This document shows, piece by piece, positions 1-5,731 of a DNA stretch of 5,731 nt. A program made the position numbers and the translations under genes. Location: positions 1-5,731 of the forward strand of contig CASFFJ010000182.1 in NCBI GenBank assembly GCA_949293915.1, read 5' to 3'. The notes beneath the pieces were generated by a model. It worked only from the letters and a program-made list of their open reading frames with translations. It had not been told where the DNA came from and did not search any database. How positions within the stretch are numbered: position 1 is the first letter of the stretch; every line of letters begins with the position of its first letter. Source of the DNA: an uncultured Christensenella sp. GTDB taxonomy: Bacteria; Bacillota; Clostridia; Christensenellales; UBA1242.

Positions 1-19
1 AAAGACATTTTATCCATTG

Positions 20-51
20 AACCTTTGTATGCGTGTAGGTAAAGGTTAAAT
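20..51. repeat. 32-nt intergenic repeat, left copy, with hairpin
   Basis: This sequence recurs in the same orientation at 5602-5633, with 28 of 32 positions identical in an ungapped comparison. Its ends form a perfect 7-bp inverted repeat, AACCTTT (20-26) with AAAGGTT (41-47), around a 14-nt loop. No T-run follows on the + strand, so it is not a classical terminator in that direction. It may be one copy of a dispersed intergenic repeat, the end of an upstream transcription unit, or one boundary of an exchangeable locus. The sequence and pairing are seen directly; the role is not known. Confidence 0.6.
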
Positions 52-64
52 ATCTGCTAAACAC

Positions 65-91
65 AACTTCCTGCCCCTAGGGCAAGAAGTT
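65..91. other. Hairpin with 12-nt arms upstream of mod
   Basis: The arms 65-76 (AACTTCCTGCCC) and 80-91 (GGGCAAGAAGTT) pair over 12 positions with one C/A mismatch and a 3-nt loop, which is stable for DNA this AT-rich. The + strand continues with AAAAG, so there is no T-tract in that direction. On the - strand it runs into a moderately T-rich GTGTTTAG. It may be a weak terminator closing whatever lies to the left, insulating mod from read-through. It lies upstream of the promoter proposed at 161-189, so it would not be in the mod mRNA. Confidence 0.5.
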
Positions 92-160
92 AAAAGAATG
101 GATTAGATTAAATGACAGCATAGATATTTTGAGAAAATATTACTTAACAAATAAGAAACA

Positions 161-189
161 TTTACTTCTTAAAAAAAATAAAGTATTAT
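161..189 (+). promoter_or_regulatory. Probable promoter of the mod-res operon
   Basis: A -35-like TTTACT (161-166, 4 of 6 to TTGACA) and a -10-like TATTAT (184-189, 5 of 6 to TATAAT) are separated by exactly 17 bp. Transcription would begin near 196, giving a leader of about 20 nt before the mod start codon. The spacer contains eight consecutive A residues (171-178), so slippage there would change the spacing. This is inferred from sigma70-type consensus; AT-rich DNA yields such matches by chance. Confidence 0.45.
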
Positions 190-214
190 TTCCAAACAAA
201 CAAAAGAGGTCTAC

Positions 215-1975
215 ATGTCAAAGTACGATAATTTTTCAAGAGAAGAATTGATAGAATTGTTGCAAAAACAGGATAAGGAATTATCTTTGAAAAAGTACGG
301 ACTTGTATGGGATAGCGAAAAGGAACCAGAACAAGTTGTCATTGATTGTGCCAAAAAACTACCTGTTTTTAAAAATATTCCTGAAAAAGATATTAAAACT
401 AATGATGATGATTATAACATTATGATTGAAGGTGATAATTATCATGCATTACAGGTTTTGAATTATACGCATAAAGAAAAAATAGATGTGATTTACATTG
501 ATCCACCATATAACACGGGAAATAAGGATTTTATATACAACGATAAGTTTGTGGATAAAGAAGACGGTTATCGCCATTCAAAATGGCTAAACTTCATGGA
601 AAAACGTCTTGAATTAGCCAAAGAATTATTGAAAGATGATGGTGTTATATTCATTTCTATTGATGATAACGAGGAACACAACCTAAGATTGTTATGTGAT
701 AAAATTTTTGGGGAAAATAATTTTATTGAAAATTTTATATGGGTTAAAAATTCAGGGGGCAGTTTATCAAAAACGACCTTAACGCGACATGAATATATTT
801 TGTGTTATGCTAAAAATAAGTTATCTGTTTTAGATGCACCTATTTTTTATGTCAAAAAAAACGGATACGATGCCGTAGTAGATCTAGTTGAAAAATGTAA
901 AAAGCATAAAAACATTGAAGAAACAACAAAGCAGCTTAAATTATTTTACAGACAGCATCCTGAATTAAAGGGAATATCTTTGTATGAGTACCTAGATGAA
1001 AATTGGAATATATATCGACTTTTACCAATTACCGCGCCTAACAATAACTTTTACGATGTCTTGCACCCCATTACACATAAACCTGTTGTTACACCACCTC
1101 GAGGCTGGTCATGGTCAAAAGAAACCATGGAAGAAAACATAAAAAAGGGGAAGGTTGTTTTTGGAAAAGATGAGACATATACTATTGCACAAAAATTATA
1201 TCTTGAGGATGCAAAATATGAACATAAAAGGTCTACTATTAATTCGGATCAAGCAGAGGGCAACAAACTTTTAAGTGAGATTTTAGGTGGGACAATCAAA
1301 TTTAATAATCCGAAACCGACAAGTATATTAGAATATATTTTGTATAATACAAATAAACAAGCTATAATCTTGGATTTTTTTGCTGGATCAGGAACGACAG
1401 GCCAGGCCGTTTTAAACCTCAACAAACAAGATGATGGAAAGAGAAGATTTATCCTTTGCACGAATAATGAAGGAAATATTGCAACAGGTGTTTGTTATCC
1501 GCGTATTCAAAAAGTTATCCAAGGGTACAATAAAAATGGGAATGGTGAATTTATTGAAGGCTTGGGTGGAAATTTAAAGTATTTTAAAACGAATTTTGTG
1601 GAAAACTCTAAAAATACAACCCAAACAAAAATTAATTTAGCAAAAGAATGTTCAGATATGATTTGTCTAAAAACTGGACGCTTTAATCAAATTTCCATAA
1701 AAAATTCAAGTTTTAAGATTTTTTCAAACAATAAAAACGACCAATATACATGTATCTATTTTGATTGTTTTGATACCGATATACAAAGCTTTATTAAGGA
1801 AATTTCCAAATTAAACGGTAAAAAAGACGTGTATATTTTTTCACTGACAGATCTCGTCGATAATTCTTTATTCAAGGGAATTGCAGATGTTAAATTGGAA
1901 GCAATTCCTTATAAAATTCTAGATCTGTATAGAAGAATTGCAAAAGCTCACATTAAAGGATCCAATCATGACTAA
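215..1975 (+). CDS. mod: Type III restriction-modification system DNA methyltransferase (Mod), N6-adenine specific
   Basis: This gene encodes the modification and site-recognition subunit of a Type III RM system, which transfers a methyl group from S-adenosylmethionine to adenine-N6 in an asymmetric site and is needed by Res for cleavage. The order of motifs is that of a beta-class enzyme: catalytic DPPY at residues 96-99 (IDPPYNTG context), the conserved FISIDDNE stretch from residue 146, a variable central part (about 200-345) that should be the target recognition domain, motif X around NNPKP (364-368), then the SAM-binding FAGSG at 389-393. The C-terminal 130 residues are likely involved in dimer or Res contacts. 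At 586 residues it is slightly shorter than EcoP15I Mod (about 645). The ATG is preceded by AAGAGG ending at 209, 5 nt upstream. The stop overlaps the start of res (ATGACTAA). No frameshift or lost motif is visible. The recognised sequence cannot be read from the protein. Confidence 0.95.
   Translation: MSKYDNFSREELIELLQKQDKELSLKKYGLVWDSEKEPEQVVIDCAKKLPVFKNIPEKDIKTNDDDYNIMIEGDNYHALQVLNYTHKEKIDVIYIDPPYNTGNKDFIYNDKFVDKEDGYRHSKWLNFMEKRLELAKELLKDDGVIFISIDDNEEHNLRLLCDKIFGENNFIENFIWVKNSGGSLSKTTLTRHEYILCYAKNKLSVLDAPIFYVKKNGYDAVVDLVEKCKKHKNIEETTKQLKLFYRQHPELKGISLYEYLDENWNIYRLLPITAPNNNFYDVLHPITHKPVVTPPRGWSWSKETMEENIKKGKVVFGKDETYTIAQKLYLEDAKYEHKRSTINSDQAEGNKLLSEILGGTIKFNNPKPTSILEYILYNTNKQAIILDFFAGSGTTGQAVLNLNKQDDGKRRFILCTNNEGNIATGVCYPRIQKVIQGYNKNGNGEFIEGLGGNLKYFKTNFVENSKNTTQTKINLAKECSDMICLKTGRFNQISIKNSSFKIFSNNKNDQYTCIYFDCFDTDIQSFIKEISKLNGKKDVYIFSLTDLVDNSLFKGIADVKLEAIPYKILDLYRRIAKAHIKGSNHD
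1955..1960 (+). promoter_or_regulatory. Ribosome binding site inside mod that sets the res start
   Basis: AAAGGA ends 7 nt before the ATG at 1968 and lies within the last codons of mod. It favours ATG 1968 over the in-frame TTG at 1938, which would add only ten residues. With the ATGACTAA stop-start overlap, this implies translational coupling of Res to Mod. Confidence 0.75.
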
Positions 1976-4253
1976 AATTTTAAAACAATTTCAACAAAAA
2001 GCTATTGATAACATACTGACCTATGTTCAGATGATCCTGAATGGAAATGCAATCAAGACTGTCATTTTACAGTCCCCAACAGGGTCTGGAAAAACATTTA
2101 TGATGAGTCAGGTAATCAATAAATTAGCAACAGACCAAGCGTATGATCATGTAGATATGTGTTTCTTGTGGGTTAGTATAGGTAAAGGTGCCCTTCATGA
2201 ACAGAGTTATAAAGCATTAAAGAAAACCTTTAATGGTTATCCGGATTGTCATCTGATTGAAAACGAATTTACCGGTGGTCGCAACAAAATTAACAGAAAT
2301 GAGGTTGTGGTATTAAACTGGGAAAAATTAAGGACAAAAGATAAAACAACAGGTGATTGGAAAAACATTTTAATGAAAGATAAAGAAACCAATAATTTCA
2401 TTGATGTTATTCAAAATACCAAAGAAGAAGGAAGAAAAATTTTATTGATAATTGATGAAAGTCACTCTTCAACTGATACTGCACGGGCACAAGAATTAAG
2501 GGATGATATTATCCGTCCAGATTTAACGATTGAAATGAGTGCCACTCCAGTTTTATCAGGCGAAGCATCATTATACAAAGTAGAACCCAACGCCGTTATT
2601 AACGAAGGATTGATAAAAAAGGAAATCATCATCAATGAAAACATCGATAAAATTACAAACGATGAACTTGATTCCGAAAAATTAATTTTAGAAGCAGCTT
2701 ACCAAAAGCAAAAAGAACTTAAACAGGCTTATATTGAGGAAGGTATTGATATTAATCCGCTTGTTTTGGTTCAACTGCCAAATTCTGATGAAGGTGACAG
2801 AAAAAAAGATGTTGTTGAACAATTTTTAGGGACAAAAGGAATTTCCCAGGACAAAGGAAATTTAGCTATTTGGTTAAGTGAAGAAAAGGTCAACACAGAA
2901 ACTCCATACTTAATTCCCAATAGCAGTCAGGTTGACTTTTTGCTTTTTAAGCAGGCTATTGATACTGGTTGGGACTGTCCAAGAGCTTCTATTTTGGTGC
3001 GCTTCAGGGAAACAAAAAGCTTGGTCTTTGAAATTCAGACAGTTGGTCGAATCTTGAGAATGCCAGAAGCTCAGCATTACAATAATGAGGTTTTAAACAA
3101 GGGGTATATCTATACCAATATTCAATCCATTGAAATCAAGAAAGAAACGTATAATCCAAACATAATCAAGTCCCTGTATACCAAACGCAAAGATATTGGT
3201 GATTTCAAACTGCGATCATATTATAAGAACAGAATTTCATATAATGATATAACATCGTCATTTTATCCAATCTTTGAAGATGTTTTCTGTAAATATTTTG
3301 GATTTGAAAAAGGCAAATTTGAATTTTTTGGCAAGAATCGGGAACTTGCAAAAGAAAAGTTAACATTGGACAACCTAAACAATAACGATGAAATTATTTT
3401 AAACAAAACCATAGAAGCAAATATCATTGATCAGGTATCTAAGATTACAAATATCGAAAAAACAAAAGTTTTATTGTCTGAAAACGATAAGGAAGCATAT
3501 ATTCAATCAATATTATCCAGTGAATTGAATGGATTTGCTGCAGTACGTTCTTTGCCGATTATGAGGCTGGCTTTACTTAAATGTTTTTCACAATATTTGG
3601 GCATTAATTCTGAAACAGATGATAACTGGGTTGTAATCATTGAAAGCATCATTTTAAACAATTATAATGCCATAAGACAACTCCTGAATCTTGCCGTTGA
3701 AGCATATAAATCCATTAAATTAAAGGAAGATGAGCAAAAAGAAAGGGAAATTGATTTTTGGAACGATGATTGGACTATTCCTCTAACAAAGAATTATAAT
3801 CCCAATACTTATGAAAAAGTAGATTCGAAATTATCTCTTTGTCGACCATGTTACCTCGAAATAAAAAGAAGTAATCCTGAAAGGAAATTTATTGAATTTT
3901 TGGAAAATCATGCAGACGTTGTATCATGGTGGTGGAAAAATGGAGATGACCATATGCAAGAGCATTTTGGTATAGAAAAACCAGACGGCACAGCTTTTCA
4001 ACCTGATTTTATTGTGCAATATAAAGATGGAAGAATTGGTATTTATGATACAAAAGATGTTGGTTTTCAAGAGGATGATAATAAAATAAAAGCTGAAGTT
4101 TTGCAAAGATACATCCAAGAAGAAAATGACAATGGCAAAAATCTCTGTGGCGGAATAGTTATTGTTGATGGTCAACATTTAAAAATCAATAATAAAAAAG
4201 AATATCATACCTTTAAATTACATCCAGAAGATTGGGATTTTTTTGAATGCTGA
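1968..4253 (+). CDS. res: Type III restriction endonuclease subunit (Res), SF2 helicase/ATPase with PD-(D/E)xK nuclease
   Basis: This is the ATP-dependent restriction subunit, which acts only with Mod and cuts DNA carrying unmethylated sites. In the 761-residue form, an N-terminal FQ motif (8-9) precedes Walker A SPTGSGKT (36-43), the Walker B box DESH (163-166) and motif III SATP (191-194). The second RecA-like lobe has motif V-like DTGWDCPRA (332-340) and motif VI QTVGRILRMPE (357-367). The C-terminal nuclease has PD at 679-680 and DTK at 694-696, a PD...DxK arrangement with the catalytic lysine K696 present. ATG 1968 is chosen for its AAAGGA site and 8-nt overlap with mod; a TTG at 1938 would give 771 residues. 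It is compact next to EcoP15I Res (about 970 residues), but helicase and nuclease are both complete. A terminator follows 37 nt after the stop, so res ends the operon. Confidence 0.95.
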   Translation: MTKILKQFQQKAIDNILTYVQMILNGNAIKTVILQSPTGSGKTFMMSQVINKLATDQAYDHVDMCFLWVSIGKGALHEQSYKALKKTFNGYPDCHLIENEFTGGRNKINRNEVVVLNWEKLRTKDKTTGDWKNILMKDKETNNFIDVIQNTKEEGRKILLIIDESHSSTDTARAQELRDDIIRPDLTIEMSATPVLSGEASLYKVEPNAVINEGLIKKEIIINENIDKITNDELDSEKLILEAAYQKQKELKQAYIEEGIDINPLVLVQLPNSDEGDRKKDVVEQFLGTKGISQDKGNLAIWLSEEKVNTETPYLIPNSSQVDFLLFKQAIDTGWDCPRASILVRFRETKSLVFEIQTVGRILRMPEAQHYNNEVLNKGYIYTNIQSIEIKKETYNPNIIKSLYTKRKDIGDFKLRSYYKNRISYNDITSSFYPIFEDVFCKYFGFEKGKFEFFGKNRELAKEKLTLDNLNNNDEIILNKTIEANIIDQVSKITNIEKTKVLLSENDKEAYIQSILSSELNGFAAVRSLPIMRLALLKCFSQYLGINSETDDNWVVIIESIILNNYNAIRQLLNLAVEAYKSIKLKEDEQKEREIDFWNDDWTIPLTKNYNPNTYEKVDSKLSLCRPCYLEIKRSNPERKFIEFLENHADVVSWWWKNGDDHMQEHFGIEKPDGTAFQPDFIVQYKDGRIGIYDTKDVGFQEDDNKIKAEVLQRYIQEENDNGKNLCGGIVIVDGQHLKINNKKEYHTFKLHPEDWDFFEC

Positions 4254-4289
4254 TTTTTTATTATATGAATATATTTAGATAATATCTCT

Positions 4290-4323
4290 AACCTCGGTTT
4301 TGATGAAATCGAGGTTATTTTTT
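4290..4323 (+). terminator. Intrinsic terminator of mod-res
   Basis: AACCTCGGTTT (4290-4300) pairs with AAATCGAGGTT (4306-4316) over 11 bp, including one G-U pair, around the loop TGATG. An A and six T residues follow (4318-4323). It begins 37 nt after the res stop codon. The hairpin is nearly identical to the one at 5496-5522. Confidence 0.9.
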
Positions 4324-4331
4324 ACATAAAT

Positions 4332-4366
4332 TATCCCAGTTTGTGTGCACAAACCAAACAGGGGTA
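4332..4366 (+). promoter_or_regulatory. Overlapping inverted repeats covering the ribosome binding site of the 36-aa ORF
   Basis: Two alternative pairings overlap here. TATCCCAGTTTG (4332-4343) can pair with CAAACAGGGGTA (4355-4366) over 11 bp, with one A/A mismatch and one G-U pair and an 11-nt loop; this would bury the AGGGG (4360-4364) that serves the ATG at 4371. Alternatively GTTTGTG (4339-4345) and CACAAAC (4348-4354) form a perfect 7+7 dyad around TG, which would leave AGGGG free. As DNA, the dyad could also be an operator half-site pair. The base complementarity is seen in the sequence; a regulatory function is inferred. Confidence 0.45.
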
Positions 4367-4370
4367 TTTT

Positions 4371-4481
4371 ATGACAAAGCAACAGAGAATGAGGAAGTAT
4401 CTATCCTTTATATTATTTATCTTTTTCATCAAAAAGCAGAAAAATGCAAAATCAGTAAAAAGTGATAGATTTAATCGTTAA
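4371..4481 (+). CDS. Probable 36-residue basic peptide with a short hydrophobic core, unknown function
   Basis: An ATG preceded by AGGGG with a 6-nt gap opens a 36-codon frame ending in TAA. The peptide has a basic N-terminus (K3, R6, R8, K9), an uncharged, mostly hydrophobic stretch YLSFILFIFFI (residues 10-20), and a basic tail (K21, K22, K24, K27, K30, R33, R36). That is eleven Lys/Arg against one Asp. The core is short for a membrane-spanning helix, so it may only associate with the membrane. It lies between the mod-res terminator and the helical-repeat gene, 51 nt before the latter and possibly on the same transcript. I recognise no family. The shape recalls small membrane-active peptides such as type I toxins or a leader peptide, but a chance ORF cannot be excluded at this length. 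Confidence 0.4.
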   Translation: MTKQQRMRKYLSFILFIFFIKKQKNAKSVKSDRFNR

Positions 4482-4517
4482 TTTATGGTTAAATGGAATC
4501 ATGTACAACCTTAATAC

Positions 4518-4526
4518 TAAAGGAGG
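4518..4526 (+). promoter_or_regulatory. Strong Shine-Dalgarno site for the helical-repeat protein
   Basis: TAAAGGAGG ends 6 nt before the ATG at 4533. It is a near-complete anti-16S match and the strongest in the window, which fixes the start and suggests efficient translation. I could not identify a convincing promoter between 4482 and 4517; transcription may begin upstream of the 36-aa ORF. Confidence 0.85.
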
Positions 4527-4532
4527 TTTATT

Positions 4533-5477
4533 ATGACAACAGATGAATATGGAAATGTAATTGATGATGGATATCCCATCCGTGTATTTGATTCTGAGAT
4601 ACGTACAATGGATTGGTTGAGTAATTTTGGTCATTCACAATATCGAGATCGAGATTCTTTAATTTATGATTCCCTCAAAACTCAAGAAGGAAAGAAACTT
4701 TTTTCTGATTTTTTAAAAACAATGAATTCTGCGCCTTCACTGGAAGGATTAAAAGAAGAAGCCGACGAGGATGTGTATTCCCTTCTTGAAAGTGATTATT
4801 TGAAACAGGGTATACAGGATCTTATTTCTGTTGCAGCAAATCCAGAAGAAAGTCAAGAAAAAACATCTGCCAGAAAAACATTAGAAGGATTGGTTGCTAA
4901 AGGATATCCTGAAGCACAACGTCTGTATGGAGAACTTTTAGTAAATGAAGGTAATACAAATAAAGCTCATGATATTTTCATTCATCTAGAAAGTAATCCT
5001 TATGCGACAGAATTTCAATCTGATGAAGCAACACGTTTAAGAATGGAAAATCCTAAAAAATCATTGAGACAAATCCTATCAGAACATTCAGAAAAACCAA
5101 AAGAACCTTCTTTTATGGAATTGGCAAATTCTGCAAAAAATTTGGATGATGTAAGTGAAGAAAATTTATCAGCTGAAGAGGCAAAAACAAATAAGCATAT
5201 TGTTGATAAATTTTTTGATAAACCTTTTTCTGAATATAAACCAGAGGATGTGAAGGCCTTAGAAATACTTTCAGACAAAAAGAATTCTTTGGCGCAGAAA
5301 TATTTGCTTTCATATTATTCAGAAAAAGGTCAATTTTCTAGAGCATTTTCTATGGCAGATAATTTAAGAAGAAATCCATATGCTCCTGATCACTTCACAA
5401 AACATGCACAAGACATGGCAAAAGAACTTCTGCCTTTAGCTAGGAAAGAACAGATGCTTAAAAGTGGTGGAAGATAA
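4533..5477 (+). CDS. Acidic helical-repeat protein (Sel1/TPR-like), unknown function
   Basis: I do not recognise a named family. The 314-residue product has no signal peptide or membrane segment, is acidic (roughly 58 Asp/Glu against 43 Lys/Arg) and looks almost entirely helical, so it is probably cytoplasmic. Two segments, residues 115-158 and 241-284, align without gaps at an offset of 126 residues with 14 of 44 identities. They share K-x-L-E-x-L, then A-Q, G, A, L and a closing N-P-Y-A. The spacing and the AQ...YL..G...A pattern resemble Sel1-like or TPR helix pairs, which usually mediate protein binding. The N-terminal 100 residues and the Glu/Lys-rich middle (about 160-235) show no motif I know. 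The start is fixed by TAAAGGAGG. The gene ends at its own terminator and may share a transcript with the 36-aa ORF upstream. Its link to mod-res is adjacency only. Confidence 0.85.
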   Translation: MTTDEYGNVIDDGYPIRVFDSEIRTMDWLSNFGHSQYRDRDSLIYDSLKTQEGKKLFSDFLKTMNSAPSLEGLKEEADEDVYSLLESDYLKQGIQDLISVAANPEESQEKTSARKTLEGLVAKGYPEAQRLYGELLVNEGNTNKAHDIFIHLESNPYATEFQSDEATRLRMENPKKSLRQILSEHSEKPKEPSFMELANSAKNLDDVSEENLSAEEAKTNKHIVDKFFDKPFSEYKPEDVKALEILSDKKNSLAQKYLLSYYSEKGQFSRAFSMADNLRRNPYAPDHFTKHAQDMAKELLPLARKEQMLKSGGR

Positions 5478-5495
5478 TTTAATAAAGACTAATTT

Positions 5496-5530
5496 AACCT
5501 CGGTTTTGATTAAATCGAGGTTGTTTTTTT
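5496..5530 (+). terminator. Intrinsic terminator of the helical-repeat gene
   Basis: AACCTCGGTTT (5496-5506) pairs with AAATCGAGGTT (5512-5522) over 11 bp, one of them G-U, around the loop TGATT. G and seven T residues (5524-5530) follow. It starts 18 nt after the stop codon. The 27-nt hairpin matches the one at 4290-4316 except for one loop base. Confidence 0.92.
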
Positions 5531-5567
5531 CATTAACAGACATCAATGTCACTTAATTGAAGTACTG

Positions 5568-5601
5568 ACCTCTGCTTTTTTGGCAGAGGTTTGTTGTGTT
5601 T
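5568..5601 (+). terminator. Second hairpin terminator in the 3' non-coding region
   Basis: ACCTCTGC (5568-5575) and GCAGAGGT (5583-5590) form a perfect 8-bp stem around a T6G loop, followed by the T-rich TTGTTGTGTTT. It could back up the terminator at 5496-5530. No gene lies between the two, so it may be a remnant of a former transcription unit or serve a short unannotated RNA. The T-tract is interrupted by G, so termination efficiency is uncertain. Confidence 0.65.
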
Positions 5602-5633
5602 AACCTTTGTATATGCGTAGGTAGAGGTTAAAT
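5602..5633. repeat. 32-nt intergenic repeat, right copy, with hairpin
   Basis: This is the second copy of the sequence at 20-51, in the same orientation and about 5.58 kb away. Of 32 positions, 28 match; three differences fall in the hairpin loop and one in the right arm. The ends pair as TTAACCT (5600-5606) with AGGTTAA (5625-5631). The two copies bracket all genes in the window. Confidence 0.6.
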
Positions 5634-5731
5634 TTTCTACTTTTTACCAATAAAACTCTAATTTTTTGTAGAAAAAGGCTCAAAAAAGTAGAATTTTTCT
5701 AATTTTTTTGCGTTTGGGGGGCTCGCGAATG
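5634..5731. other. AT-rich non-coding end with short repeats and a G6 run
   Basis: I see no gene in this stretch. TTCTACTTTTT (5635-5645) is an exact inverted repeat of AAAAAGTAGAA (5683-5693), 11 bp with a 37-nt loop. TTTTCTAC (5633-5640) is also inverted against GTAGAAAA (5668-5675). CTAAT6G (5658-5668) recurs as CTAAT7G (5699-5710). Composition changes abruptly to a G6 run (5716-5721) and CTCGCGA, and the last three bases are ATG. A gene or structured RNA could start beyond the edge, but nothing here shows which. Confidence 0.4.

Noticed and set aside
1..17. A - strand ORF beginning at an ATG (complement of 15-17) with an AAAGG upstream
   Set aside because: Only five codons lie in the window and the AAAGG is part of the repeat at 20-51, so it cannot be distinguished from chance.
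3..20. The end of a + strand gene with TGA at 18-20 just before the hairpin
   Set aside because: Five sense codons are too few to show coding; all three frames stop within the first 50 bases.
1938..1967. A TTG start giving a 771-residue Res
   Set aside because: The ATG at 1968 has AAAGGA at 7-nt spacing and the typical ATGACTAA stop-start overlap; the extra ten residues fall outside the helicase domain and TTG is a weaker start.
4482..4517. A dedicated promoter before the helical-repeat gene (for example TTTATG with TACAAC)
   Set aside because: The hexamers match consensus poorly (3 and 4 of 6) with 16-bp spacing, no better than expected by chance in AT-rich DNA.
4452..4634. A 60-codon - strand frame antisense to the small ORF and the start of the helical-repeat gene
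   Set aside because: No clear ribosome binding site or domain is seen, and it overlaps a strong start on the other strand; a chance frame is likelier than an antitoxin.
5015..5313. Overlapping - strand frames inside the helical-repeat gene
   Set aside because: They are Ser/Phe/Leu-rich shadows of a Lys/Glu/Asp-rich coding strand with no start signal.
5634..5710. A CRISPR-like array suggested by repeated CTAATTTTTTG and GTAGAA words
   Set aside because: The repeats are short, low-complexity and irregularly spaced, with no unit of 23-40 nt recurring and no cas gene present.

Overview
The window (5,731 bp, AT-rich by eye) holds three clear protein genes and one probable tiny one, all on the + strand. 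They form two transcription units separated by hairpin terminators. The best-supported content is a complete Type III restriction-modification system: a Mod adenine methyltransferase (215-1975) overlapped by 8 nt by a Res helicase-endonuclease (1968-4253). All key motifs of both subunits are present and neither frame is broken, so the pair looks functional.

Layout. Positions 1-214 hold two hairpin-forming sequences and a plausible promoter for mod-res (TTTACT, 17 bp, TATTAT), with an A8 run in the promoter spacer. Positions 215-4253 are mod-res. A strong intrinsic terminator follows at 4290-4323. Positions 4332-4481 hold an inverted-repeat region and a probable 36-codon gene for a very basic peptide with a short hydrophobic core; its ribosome binding site lies inside a possible hairpin. 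Positions 4533-5477 encode a 314-residue acidic, probably all-helical protein of unknown function with two related 44-residue segments, resembling Sel1/TPR-type repeats. It ends at a second terminator (5496-5530) whose 27-nt hairpin differs from the first at one loop base. The rest (5531-5731) is non-coding: another terminator hairpin, a second copy of a 32-nt sequence also present at 20-51, and an AT-rich stretch with short inverted and direct repeats, ending in a G6 run at the edge.

How the genes work together. Mod should methylate adenine in an asymmetric site and, in complex with Res, guide ATP-dependent cleavage of unmethylated foreign DNA. Overlapping translation keeps the subunits coupled. 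The small peptide and the helical-repeat protein sit in a separate unit. Nothing in the sequence ties them to restriction beyond adjacency, so a defence role for them is only speculation.

Organism. This is a low-GC bacterium that uses strong Shine-Dalgarno sites (TAAAGGAGG, AAAGGA) and intrinsic terminators. TGA is the stop of res and tryptophan is read from TGG, which argues against a Mycoplasma-type code. There is no rRNA, tRNA or housekeeping gene here, so I do not assign a taxon. Type III RM systems move between genomes, and the near-repeat at both ends of the window would fit, but does not prove, a mobile or exchangeable locus.
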